Source of the DNA: Bordetella petrii
Lineage (GTDB): Bacteria > Pseudomonadota > Gammaproteobacteria > Burkholderiales > Burkholderiaceae_B
Direction: 5' to 3'
Length of the DNA stretch: 64,000 nucleotides
NCBI GenBank assembly: GCA_017745595.1
Contig: WMBV01000002.1
Span: forward strand, 124,001 to 188,000
Made by a program: the position numbers and the translations under genes. A model generated the notes under the pieces. That model saw only the letters and a program-made list of their open reading frames with translations, did no database searches and was not told where the DNA came from. This document shows positions 45,099 through 55,400 of this stretch, piece by piece; positions within the stretch are counted from its first letter, which is position 1; each line of letters opens with the position of its first letter.

Positions 45099-45191
45099 AG
45101 GTATCGGGCTCCCGTAGGGTGCCCGATACCGAAGTGGGCAGGCAGCCTGGCCACCTCGGTGTCTGACACCCTTGCGGGAGTCAGGCACCTG
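45099..45191. repeat. Dispersed hairpin repeat, locus 9 (two hairpins)
   Basis: The hairpin at 45100-45130 has arms GGTATCGGGC and GCCCGATACC, with changes at three positions matched on both sides and a GTA loop. The second is at 45158-45189 with one G-T wobble. The locus is between the convergent ends of the Bug gene and cca. Confidence 0.9.
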
Positions 45192-45217
45192 GAAACCTGA
45201 AAACACCCGGCACATCG

Positions 45218-46315
45218 CTACAGATCGTCTAGCGCCTGCAATCGCGCTTGCTGCAGGGCGGGCTTGATGCGGGCCGGGTCGCCGGCGCATTGGCGGGCGA
45301 TGGCGCCGGCGTCCACGCCGCGCACGGCTTCGACGCGCCGCTGCCAGGCGGGCAGGTCCACGCGGACGATGACGGCGGCGGCCTGCAGCAGCGCGGCGTA
45401 GCGGTCCGGCTTGCGCAGCGCATCGCAGGATTCGATCAAGGCCAGCTGGGCCGCGGGCGTGCCGGCGCCGGCCTCGTCCACCACCCGCGGCAGCAGGCGC
45501 GCCTGGTCGGCGCATTCGGTGGGCACCCGCAAGCGGCGGCTCAGGGCCTCGCGTTCGGGCGTCAGGCGGCACAGCAAGGCGTAGCGGCCCGGCAATGGCA
45601 GGCTGGCGGCGGCGGCGCGGTCCAGGTCGGCGCCCACGGCGGGCGCCTGTTGCAGCTGCGGCATCACGCGCGCCAGCGCGCCCGAGCGGGCCAGCACGTC
45701 GAGCATGCGCGACGGCGTGGCGGCCATCAGGCCGCGCGACAGTTCTTTCCAGACCCGTTCGGGCACCAGCGCATCCGCCTCGCCGGCCTCGACCATGCGG
45801 CGGCACAGTTCCAGGGTTTCGGGCGCCACCGTGAAATCACCGAAGCGCGCCGCGAACCGCGCCAGGCGCAGGATGCGCACCGGGTCTTCGCCGAAGGCCT
45901 CGCCCACGTGGCGCAGCACGCGCGCGCGGATATCGGCCGCGCCGTCCAGCGGGTCGAGCAACTGCCCCTGCGGCGTGCGCGCGATCGCATTGACCGTGAG
46001 GTCGCGCCGCAGCAGGTCTTGTTCGAGCGTGACATCGGCGCCCGTGTAGAACGTAAAACCCTTGTAGCCGCGGCCGGACTTGCGTTCGGTGCGCGCCAGC
46101 GCGTATTCCTCTTTGGTGCGGGGGTGCAGGAACACCGGAAAATCGCCCCCCACCGGAATGAAGCCGCGCTGCGCCATGTCTTCGGGCGTGGCGCCCACCA
46201 CCACCCAGTCGCGGTCGCCGGCGGGCAGGCCCAACAGCGCATCGCGCACGGCGCCGCCCACGATATACACCTGCAGGCCGTCGCAGTCGGGATCGCGGCC
46301 GGGGTCCGCGGTCAC
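45218..46315 (-). CDS. cca: CCA tRNA nucleotidyltransferase
   Basis: This class II enzyme adds the 3'-CCA to tRNAs. The 365-residue protein has the nucleotidyltransferase core ([28 protein letters not shown]), the template-free nucleotide-selection region ([24 protein letters not shown]), and [17 protein letters not shown]. The C-terminus lacks the HD phosphohydrolase signature seen in the longer E. coli type (412 residues), so this is the shorter form. The GTG start overlaps the TGA of the upstream lytic transglycosylase gene (GTGA). Confidence 0.93.
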   Translation of the reverse strand: MTADPGRDPDCDGLQVYIVGGAVRDALLGLPAGDRDWVVVGATPEDMAQRGFIPVGGDFPVFLHPRTKEEYALARTERKSGRGYKGFTFYTGADVTLEQDLLRRDLTVNAIARTPQGQLLDPLDGAADIRARVLRHVGEAFGEDPVRILRLARFAARFGDFTVAPETLELCRRMVEAGEADALVPERVWKELSRGLMAATPSRMLDVLARSGALARVMPQLQQAPAVGADLDRAAAASLPLPGRYALLCRLTPEREALSRRLRVPTECADQARLLPRVVDEAGAGTPAAQLALIESCDALRKPDRYAALLQAAAVIVRVDLPAWQRRVEAVRGVDAGAIARQCAGDPARIKPALQQARLQALDDL

Positions 46316-48402
46316 GGCAATTCGGCCGTGCGCACGGACGGCGGTTCGATCTGCCCGAGCCGCGCCTTCAGCGATTGCGGCTGCCCCGAGAACATCGCGG
46401 CATAGTAGGTGGCATTGGACATGACGTGCTTGACGTACAGGCGGGTTTCGGTGAACGGGATGGTCTCGGCGAAGATGGCGCCCTCGACCGGGTGCGACAG
46501 GGTGGCGCGCCAGTTGCGCGGCCGTCCCGGGCCGGCGTTATAGCCGGCGCTGGCCATCACTTGCGAGCCATCCAGGCCCGACAGCACGATGTTCAGATAG
46601 TTGGTGCCCAGAATGGTGTTGGTGTCGAAATCGTTGACGCTGGACGGCGTGAAATCGGCCATGCCGATCTTGCGCGCCACCCATTTGGCGGTGGCGGGCA
46701 TCAGCTGCATCAGCCCCGAGGCGCCCACGTGCGAACGCGCATTCATGACAAAGCGCGATTCTTGGCGGATGAGGCCGTACACCCAGGCCGGATCGAGCGA
46801 AATGGCGTTGGCCTGGGCCGTGACGCGGCCTTCGAACGGCGCAATGTAGCGCTGCGTGAAGTCGACTTCTTTTTCGGTGCGCTCGGAGGTGTTGACCACG
46901 CGGTCGTAGATGTCTTCGGCGCGCGCGAGTTCGGCGGCCGCCAGCAATTGGCGGTCGGACATGCCGCGCAGCGCGAAATTCCATTCGCCCACGGCCTCGG
47001 ACCGCCAGCCCAGCCGGAACAGATGCACGGCGCGCTGCAGGCCCGCGTTGGCGCGCGCTTCGCTCATTTCGCGGTCGGTGACGGGCGCCGGGCGCGGCGG
47101 CACGGTGATCGGCCGGCCCAGCTCTTCGGCCGCCAGCTGGCCATAGAAGTTGTACTGCCCGGCGATGCTGGCGTAGGCCTGCCGTGCCTGGGCATCGCGC
47201 CCGCGCGCCGCTTCGCCGCGCGCTTTCCAGTACACCCACACGGGCTCGGCCTGCTGGGAGGCGGGCATGTGCTCGATGGAATCGATGACCCAGCGCCAAT
47301 CGATCTTGGCCTGGCGCAGCGCCGAACGCACGCGCCAGGCACCGTTGTAGTCGGTGAGTTCGTTGGTGTTGCCGGCCTCGCGGTACCAGGCGTCGGCGCG
47401 GCTGTCGAGATTCAGGGCGGCGATCAGCGCGTACTGGCTGCGCACCCAGGCCAGGTTCGACTTGGGCAGGGCCTCGGCCCATTCGCGGCGCAGGTAGGCG
47501 TCGGCCACGTCGAGATCTTGCCGGGCCAGGCGCGCCAGCGCCAGGGTGGCCAGTTCTTTTTCGTTGCGGCCCACGCGCTTGTGGCTTTGCCGCGTCAGCC
47601 ACTTCATGGGGCTTTTCAGCAGCGCGGCGAAGGCCTTCTGGTCGGCGGGCTCGAAAATGTAATCGGCGAATTTGCGCGCATCGCCGACGCGGTCGGTCTC
47701 GATGGCGGCGCGCAGCTGCGGCTGGATTTCGTTCCAGCCGAGAATGCCGTCGGCCACCAGTTGATCGTAGAGATTCCAGCAATCTTTGCCGGGCGAGAAA
47801 ATGGCCAGCGCCTGCTTGGCAGTGGCCCGCTGGCCGGTCAGGTGGCGCGCCTCGAGGATGGCGCATTGGATCTGGACATTGGCATCGGGCAGATCGCCCA
47901 GTTCGCGCACGGTTTCGAATTCGCCGCGCCGCGCCGCCGCCAGGATCCAGCTGCCGCGCAGGCGTTCGGCCAGGTAAGTGCCCGCGTTGTCTTGCAGGAA
48001 GCGGTTCGCTTCGGCCTTGGGCGGCACATTGTCGGTCGGATTCCACAACTGGTAGCGCAACAGCCAATATTGCGGATAGTTGCCCAGCAGGTCGCCGCGT
48101 GCCTGCGGCGCCAGCATGCCCAGCACCGACCACTGCTTGCCGTCATTGGCCGCGCGCGCGGCCACCACGGCCTGCAGCGCGGGGGTTTGGACGGTGGGCG
48201 GCAGGCCGGCCAGCTTGACCGGCGGCACCAAGATGGCCGGGCGGGCGCCCTGGGCCGGCACGGCCGGCGCCGGACGCGGCTGCTGTGCATCGACCGAGGT
48301 GCAGGCCGCCGTGAACAACGCCAATACAGGCAGCCAGCGGCGCCCCCTGGGCTCGGCAGGCGCCGATTTCTGATAACGTGCCAATTCGAACCACTGACGC
48401 AT
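46312..48402 (-). CDS. Soluble lytic murein transglycosylase
   Basis: The 696-residue protein is an Slt70-like enzyme that cleaves peptidoglycan between MurNAc and GlcNAc in the periplasm. A helical-repeat ring fills the first 500 residues. The catalytic domain then gives [40 protein letters not shown] with the catalytic Glu, and ends with [13 protein letters not shown]. The N-terminus ([19 protein letters not shown]) is a signal sequence that could also be a weak lipobox. It overlaps cca by four bases. Confidence 0.92.
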   Translation of the reverse strand: MRQWFELARYQKSAPAEPRGRRWLPVLALFTAACTSVDAQQPRPAPAVPAQGARPAILVPPVKLAGLPPTVQTPALQAVVAARAANDGKQWSVLGMLAPQARGDLLGNYPQYWLLRYQLWNPTDNVPPKAEANRFLQDNAGTYLAERLRGSWILAAARRGEFETVRELGDLPDANVQIQCAILEARHLTGQRATAKQALAIFSPGKDCWNLYDQLVADGILGWNEIQPQLRAAIETDRVGDARKFADYIFEPADQKAFAALLKSPMKWLTRQSHKRVGRNEKELATLALARLARQDLDVADAYLRREWAEALPKSNLAWVRSQYALIAALNLDSRADAWYREAGNTNELTDYNGAWRVRSALRQAKIDWRWVIDSIEHMPASQQAEPVWVYWKARGEAARGRDAQARQAYASIAGQYNFYGQLAAEELGRPITVPPRPAPVTDREMSEARANAGLQRAVHLFRLGWRSEAVGEWNFALRGMSDRQLLAAAELARAEDIYDRVVNTSERTEKEVDFTQRYIAPFEGRVTAQANAISLDPAWVYGLIRQESRFVMNARSHVGASGLMQLMPATAKWVARKIGMADFTPSSVNDFDTNTILGTNYLNIVLSGLDGSQVMASAGYNAGPGRPRNWRATLSHPVEGAIFAETIPFTETRLYVKHVMSNATYYAAMFSGQPQSLKARLGQIEPPSVRTAELP

Positions 48403-48413
48403 TGCCGACCCGC

Positions 48414-49094
48414 ATGAACACTCAAAATTCCGAACAGGATAACGCAGTCGCGCTGCGCGCGCGATTGCGGCAAGCCCGCGCCGCGTTGCCCGAGGCCCAG
48501 CGCAGCCGAGGCGGCCTATTGATGCGCGGCCGCCTGTACACCTGGCTGAACGCCGCGCGCGAACAGGCCACCCGGCGCGGCGCCCGCGCGCCGGCAACGG
48601 TGGCCGCCTTCTGGCCGCTCGACGGCGAACCCGACCTGCGGCCGCTGCTCGAGCAATGGGCCAAGGCCGACATCGCGGTGGCGCTGCCCGCCATCCGCGC
48701 CGCCGGCGCCCCGCTAGAGTTCCGCGCCTGGGCCCCCGGCGATGCCCTGCACAGCGGCCCCCACAACGTGCAAGAACCGTCCGCCGACCGCCCCGTGCTG
48801 CGTCCCGACGTCATTCTGGTGCCCACGCTGGGCTATACCAGCCAGGCCGACCGGCTGGGCTACGGCGGCGGCTATTACGACCGCACGCTGGCCGCGCTGC
48901 ACGCCGCCGGCCACGACTTCACCGCCATCGGCGTCGCCTGGAACGAGGGCCTGCTCCAGGCAGGCTACCAGGCGGCCGAGCACGACGTGCGCCTGGACGC
49001 CGTGCTCACGCCCGATGGCTGGGTGCCCGAGCCGCCGCTGCTGGGGCCCGGCGCGCCCACCGGCGGCAGCATCGGATCGTACGTGCTGCGTTGA
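48414..49094 (+). CDS. 5-formyltetrahydrofolate cyclo-ligase
   Basis: The 226-residue protein has the family signature LGYGGGYYDRTLAAL and the N-terminal basic region (LRARLRQARAALPEAQRSRGGLLMRGRL). It converts 5-formyl-THF to methenyl-THF with ATP in the cytoplasm. It is divergent from the lytic transglycosylase gene, the two starts being 11 bases apart. The ATG at 48414 gives the usual length. Confidence 0.92.
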   Translation: MNTQNSEQDNAVALRARLRQARAALPEAQRSRGGLLMRGRLYTWLNAAREQATRRGARAPATVAAFWPLDGEPDLRPLLEQWAKADIAVALPAIRAAGAPLEFRAWAPGDALHSGPHNVQEPSADRPVLRPDVILVPTLGYTSQADRLGYGGGYYDRTLAALHAAGHDFTAIGVAWNEGLLQAGYQAAEHDVRLDAVLTPDGWVPEPPLLGPGAPTGGSIGSYVLR

Positions 49095-49109
49095 AGTGAA
49101 ATTCATGCC

Positions 49110-49205
49110 AGGTGTCTGACTCTCGCAAGGGTGTCAGACACCGAAGCCCGCCGAGGCTCCAGGAATACAGCGGTGTCAGGCACCCTGGCGGGAGCCTGAC
49201 ACCTG
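49110..49205. repeat. Dispersed hairpin repeat, locus 10 (two hairpins)
   Basis: Hairpins are at 49112-49143 (arms GGTGTCTGAC and GTCAGACACC) and 49173-49204 (arms GGTGTCAGGC and GCCTGACACC). The locus follows the 5-formyl-THF cyclo-ligase stop by about 15 bases and lies ahead of the autotransporter promoter region. Confidence 0.9.
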
Positions 49206-49234
49206 ACGAGACACCTGGCGGCCTGGGTCGCGGA

Positions 49235-49302
49235 CAGTCAGTTACGTAACACTGTGGCGGCGCCGCGTAATTTCGACGAGAAAAAACGGCATTTCGTCGA
49301 AA
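49235..49302 (+). promoter_or_regulatory. Two dyads upstream of the autotransporter gene
   Basis: The palindrome GTTACGTAAC at 49242-49251 is flanked by ACAGT and ACTGT, giving a longer imperfect dyad. A second inverted repeat, TTTCGACGA at 49271-49279 and TCGTCGAAA at 49294-49302, follows in an AT-rich stretch. They lie 120-190 bases before the likely start of the autotransporter and may be operators. I cannot name a regulator. Confidence 0.4.
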
Positions 49303-49423
49303 AAAACTTGTTTGCCTAAAGTAGTTGCAGGAATCATGCATGGTATCGGGGACTTTCCGGTCGCTACCGAGCGAAACCGGCGTTTACCGATGCTTCCTTC
49401 TTCGGCCTGGACGCCCGACCATC

Positions 49424-52400
49424 ATGAAACCTACCCCGCCCCGCCATTCCGCGCCCCGCGCGCCTTTCCCGTCGATGCGCCAGAATGCCTTGCGCCTGGC
49501 GATCGTGTCCGCACTGGGCGCCTGCAGCTGGATGGCGGCCGGCAGCGCGCGGGCGACCGGATGCAGCGGGAATATCGACAGCACCATCCCCGCGGGTAGC
49601 TATTCCTACGGCTATACGGAATGCTGGGGCGACAATGGCGACGACGACAACAAGGGCGGCGAGGGCGGGCCGGATGTCTCGATCACGTCGTCCGGCACCT
49701 TCGAGGCCAGCTCTTTCGGCGTGGCAATGCCCGATACGTTCCAGGGCAGCGCCGGTGTGCTGACCGGGTATTCCCTGGGCGGCGCGGGGTATGACGAAGG
49801 CACCGGCGCCCAGTCCGGGCAAGTCAATATCGAGAACCACGGCGACATCACGCTCAATTACACGGGCCTGCCGTCCGACGGCACCAGTTTCAACAGCCTG
49901 ATCCATGCCAGAACGGTCGGCGGCTCGGGGGCCACCGACAACCACAACAACGACTCGAACGGCGGCAATGGCGGGCTGGCGCAGAACGTAACGGTTTCCA
50001 ATGACGCCACGCTGACCCTGAACTCGACGGTGTCGCCCCCGTCGGAAGGCCTGTATGGCATTTATGCCCTGGCCGTGGGCGGAAATGGCGGCAACCAGAA
50101 CGACCCCACCCTGGACTACGGCGAGCAGGTGGGCGGCAATGGCGCCAACGCCGCGACGGTAACGGTGACCGACTCCGGCGTCGTCAACCTGGGCAGCAGC
50201 ACCGCCCGCGTGCCCAGCAATGCCACGAACGCGGCGATTTTCGCGCAGTCGGCGGGCGGCCAGGGGGGCAACAACAACGGCAACGCGGGTACCGGCGGCA
50301 CCGTGCAAGTCACGCATTCCGGTACCAGTTCGAGCTATTGGCGGGTCTATTACGAAGGCCGGGCTTTCGGTATTTACGCGGGCAGCACGGGCGGCGACGG
50401 AACCGCGTCCAGCGACGACAGCGACAACGGCGGCAACGGCGGCGGCGATTCCAGTTCGTGGAGCCAGAAGGCCACCGTGGATGCCTATGGAACCGTTCTG
50501 CTCGACGTGGAAGATCCCCCTCAGGGCGCCATGATCGAAGGCGCCGGCATCGCGGCCCAGGCCACCGGGGGCAAGGGCGGCATGGGGCCCGGCAAAGACC
50601 ATTCGGGCGGCACGGGCGGCACGGGCGGGCCCGCCACCGTGAATCTGCACTCCAGCGCCAGTGTCACCACCCATGGCGGCAGCATCATCGGCGTGGCGGC
50701 CCAGAGCGTGGGCGGCCAGGGCGGCGATGGCCAGGACAGCGCCGCCCTGGCGGGGCAAGGCGGCGGCGGCGGATTCGGCGGCAGCGCCGGCAAGGCCACC
50801 ATCTCCACCGACAGCGGCACGACGGTGACGACGACCGGGAAATATGCCTCTGGCATCATCGCCCAATCGATCGGCGGCGGCGGGGGTACCGGCAGCGATT
50901 TCGTGGCGGTACTGGGGGGCCAGGGCGGCAATGGCGGCAATGGCGGCGATGCCGGCGATGTCACCACGACGACCAACGGGTCCGTCACCACCAGCGGATA
51001 CCATGCTTTCGGCGTGGTGGCGCAATCCATTGCCGGTAGCGGCGGCGCCGGCGGCGTGGATGTGTCAACCGCGGTCGCCCTGGGCGGCGACGGCGCGGGC
51101 GGCGGCACCGCCGGCACGGTCACCATGCAGAATACCGGTTCCATCACGACATCGGGCTACGGCGCGCATGCCATGATAGGCCAGTCGATCGGCGGCGGCG
51201 GCGGGGCCTCGGGAAGCGCGATAGGCGCGCTCAGCGTGGGGGGCAGCGCGGCCGGCGCCACCGGGTCGTCCGGGGGAAGCGTCACCGTCAGCAACACCGG
51301 TACGATCACCACTACCGGCAATTCGGCTATCGGCCTGATCGCCCAGTCCATCGGCGGAGGCGGCGGCAGCGGCGGCGACAGCCTGGGCGTGATCACGGTG
51401 GGCGGCTCGGGCGCCAGCGCCGGCGACGGCGGCAATGTGATCGTCAACCAGTTGGGCGACATCGAGACTTCCGGCAACTTCGGCCCGGGCGTGCTGGCCC
51501 AGTCAGTCGGCGGCGGCGGCGGCAATGGCGGCGGCACGCTGTCCCTGTCGGCGGGCGTTTCTCTTGCCATCGGCGGCAGCGGCAACAGCGGCGGCAACGG
51601 CGGCACGGTATGCGCCGGCAACGACGGCACCTGCGGTACCAAATCGTCGGGCCTGTCGCGCGTCGTGACTCACGGCAACTACGCGCCGGGCCTCATCGCG
51701 CAGAGCGTGGGCGGCGGCGGCGGCAACGGCGGCAGCACCAAGACGGAAAGCGTGGAGTCTTTCCTGGCGCTGCAACTGGGCGGCAGCGCCAGCAACGGCG
51801 GCGCCTCCAAAGCTACCACCGTCAGCTATGACGCGCTGCAAATCGCCACCGGCGGCGCGCATTCCATCGGCGTGCTGGCCCAGTCGGTCGGCGGCGGCGG
51901 CGGCACCGGCGGGTCGGCTAACTATCACACCCAGGACCTGGGCTTTACGGCGGCGGTGGTCGTGGGCGGCGGCGGCGGCCCGGGCGGCGACGGCAATTCG
52001 GCGACCATCAACCTGACGAATTCCCGCATCGCCACCGGCATGGACTACGCCAATCCCGACATCGATCCGGCAACCTACGCGCCCAACGACGCGTTCGGCA
52101 TACTGGCCCAGACCGTGGGCGGCGGCGGGGGCACCGGCGGCAGCTCGGTCGCCGACGAACTGGTCGCGGCCATTCCCACCGGCGAAGGCGTTTCCGTAGG
52201 CTTCACGTTGTCGGCGGCCGTCGGCGGCAACGGGGCCGCGGGCGGCGACGCCTGCCCGGACGGGGACTCGACCTGCGTCACGCAGGTATCGCTGTCCAAC
52301 GGCACGGCCGTCGGCACGCTGGGCGACGGGTCGCATGGCGTGGTGGCCCAATCCATCGGCGGCGGCGGCGGCAACGGCGGCGACTCGTCCGCCATGTCGA

Positions 52401-55400
52401 TCATGGTCGGCGACGAGACCACCATGTCGCTGAACGCCGACATGACACTGGGCGGACAAGGCGAAGGCGGCGGCGATGGCAGCACCGTGAATGTCAGCCT
52501 GGGCGACAGCACCGGCGCCTATGCGGCCCTGCCGCCGCCGCTGCTGTTGCCGCCCGACACCAGCGCGGCGCCGTCATCCACCATCATCACCTATGGCAAC
52601 TATGCCAACGGCGTACTGGCCCAATCGATCGGCGGCGGCGGCGGCAACGGCGGGATAGGCAGCAGCAACCCCTACGCCCACGGCGGCCCCACCACACTGA
52701 AGCTGTCCGTGGCGCTGGGCGGCGCCGGCGGTACCGGCGGCGTGGGCGGCAACGTGAACGTCACCCTGAATCCCAACTTTACGATCCGCACCCTGGGATC
52801 GGGCTCGCGCGGTATCGTCGCGCAATCGATCGGCGGCGGCGGCGGAACGTCGCAGGGCGGCACCATGGGCGTGGCCGCGGGGCTGGGCGAAGACGACCCG
52901 TCCGGCCGCCTGCAGGTGGGCCTGGGCGCCACGGGGGGCACGGGCGCCATCGGCGGCACCATCAACGCGACCCTGCTGGGCGCCATCCGCACCGAGGGCG
53001 GCGATGCCGATGGCGTGCTGCTGCAGTCCATCGGCGGCGGCGGCGGACTGGGCGGGTCGATCGGCGCGGACGCCTCGTCGAACCCCATCCTGGACCGCAT
53101 CGGCATCCACAGCGACAACACAGCGCGGCTCGATGACACCGGCGCCGTGTACACCGTCGGCGTCGATGTGGGCGGCCAGGGCGGCACGGGCGGCAACGGC
53201 GGCAATGTCAACGTGAACTTCGCCGGCCAGATCGCCACCGGCGGCGACTGGGCCGACGGCCTGGTGGCCCAGTCGATCGGCGGCGGCGGCGGCACCGGCG
53301 GGTCGTCGACCGCCACGGGCAGCAAGGTCAGTGCCAACGCGGCCATCGCCGTGGGCGGCGGCGGCGGCACCGCGGCCAATGGCGGTATCGTCAGCTTCTA
53401 TTTCGATGGCTCGCACGACAACCATATTTCTACGACGGGCTACAGCGCCCACGGGGCGCTGCTGCAATCCATCGGCGGCGGCGGCGGCCAGGGCGGCGAT
53501 GGTTCGGACCAGGCCCACGGCACGATCACGGTCGGCGCTGGATTTGGCGGTTCCGCCGGTATCGCCGGCGACGGCGGCACGATCCAGGTGCTCGACGGCA
53601 AGAACGGCGGCTGGCTGACCGTGTCGACCGCGGGCGACGAATCGATCGCCCTGGCGATGCAGGCCATCGGCGGCGGCGGCGGCATGGGCGGCGCCGGCAA
53701 CAGCAGTTCGAAACTGCTGGAACAAGACAGCCATGCCATGCAACTGTCGGTAGGGGGCAATAGCGGCGCCGCCGGCAAGGGCGGCACCGTGGACACCACC
53801 TTCGGCATCGCGGCCACGACCTCGGGCGACCGGGCCTATGGCGTGCTGGCGCAGAGCATCGGCGGCGGCGGCGGGGTGGCCGGCTCGGGATCCTCCAATA
53901 ACCTGACCAGCGTGTCGCTGGGCGGGCGCGACGGCGCCTCCGGCGATGCCGGCACCGTCAGCGTCGCGCTGAACAAGGGCAGCTACATCACCACGGGCGG
54001 CGCGGGCGCGCATGCGCTGATCGTGCAATCGATCGGCGGCGGCGGCGGCATCGCCGGCGATACCTCGATGGCCGTCCAGCTGGACGCCAGCAAGTGGGGG
54101 CCCACGGGCACCAACGAAGACGGCACCGCGGTAACCGCCGGCAGCGGCAGCGGCAATACCGTTACCGTCAATGTCGACGGCAGCCTGACCACGACCGGCG
54201 CCAACGCGTTCGGCATCGTCGCCCAATCCATCGGCGGGGGCGGCGGGCTGGGAGGCCGCAGCGACGGCGGCTTCGCCGGCAGCTCGGCGGGCCTCAATGC
54301 CAGCGGCCTGGGCCAGTCCGTCACGGTGACCCAGGCGGGCAAAATCGTTGCAAGCGGCGCGAACTCCACCGGCATCTTCGCGCAAAGCGCCGGCCCGCAA
54401 GGGGCGGGCCCGGTCACCGTCAACGTGAATGGCTCGGTTACCGGCGGCAGCGGCGACAACGGCTATGGCGTCTGGCTGGTCAGCAGTTCCCAGAACGTGC
54501 TGAACGTGGGCGATGGCGCTCAGATCGCGGCGGGCTCGGGCGTGGCGGTGCGCCACGACGGCGCCGACCTGCAGGAAACGGACGCCAAGCGGGTCGCGGC
54601 CAGTTCCGCCGCCACGCTCACGATCAATAACGCGGGCACCGTGCTCGGCAACGTCGAATGCCAGAATGGCAGCGGCGGCGTGGCCTGCGATATCGACAAT
54701 GCGCAGACCGGCCTCTTGAGCAATGCCACCCTGTATCAGGCCAACATCGACAACGCGGGGCAAGTCGTCATCGGCACGCCCGGCGCCTTCGACACGCTGA
54801 CGGTCGCAGGCGACTTCAACCTGCGGCAGGAAGGCGAGCTGCTGGCCGATGTGGACTTCAACGGCCTGAGGTCGCCGCGCATGGTGGTGCAGGGCGACAC
54901 CCGGCTCGACGGCCAGGTCAATGTGCGGCCCATTACCCTGCTGCCCGGCCGCGAGGTCGCGGTGGCCACCCTCGAGGGCGATATCCAGGGCGCGCCACGG
55001 GCCTACGACAGCCCGGTGATCGATTACGACGCCCGGCTGCAAGGCCGCGACGTCCGCGTGCACGCACAGAGCGCCGATTTCGCGGCGCCCTCCATGCAGC
55101 TGTCCGACAACCCGCGGTCCGTGGCGCGGCATATGCAGAGCGCCTGGGACCTGGGCGGCAATGCCGACATGGCGCCGCTGTTCGCCGCGCTGGACATGGC
55201 CTCGCGCCAGGGCGCCGGCACCTATTCCGACCAGTTGTCCGACCTGTCGCCCGGCGTGGCGGTGGCGCCCGCCGCGCAGATGCAGGCCGGCATGGCCCGC
55301 TTCACCGGCGCCATGATGTCGTGCCCGGCGTTCCAGGGCGGCGACGCGCTGACCGGCGAACAGGACTGCCTGTGGGGCCAGGTCTCGGGCCTGAACACCA

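Noticed and set aside
48300-48402. The lytic transglycosylase as a lipoprotein
   Set aside because: The FTAAC segment lacks the usual Leu at the -3 position, so the lipobox is too weak to assert.
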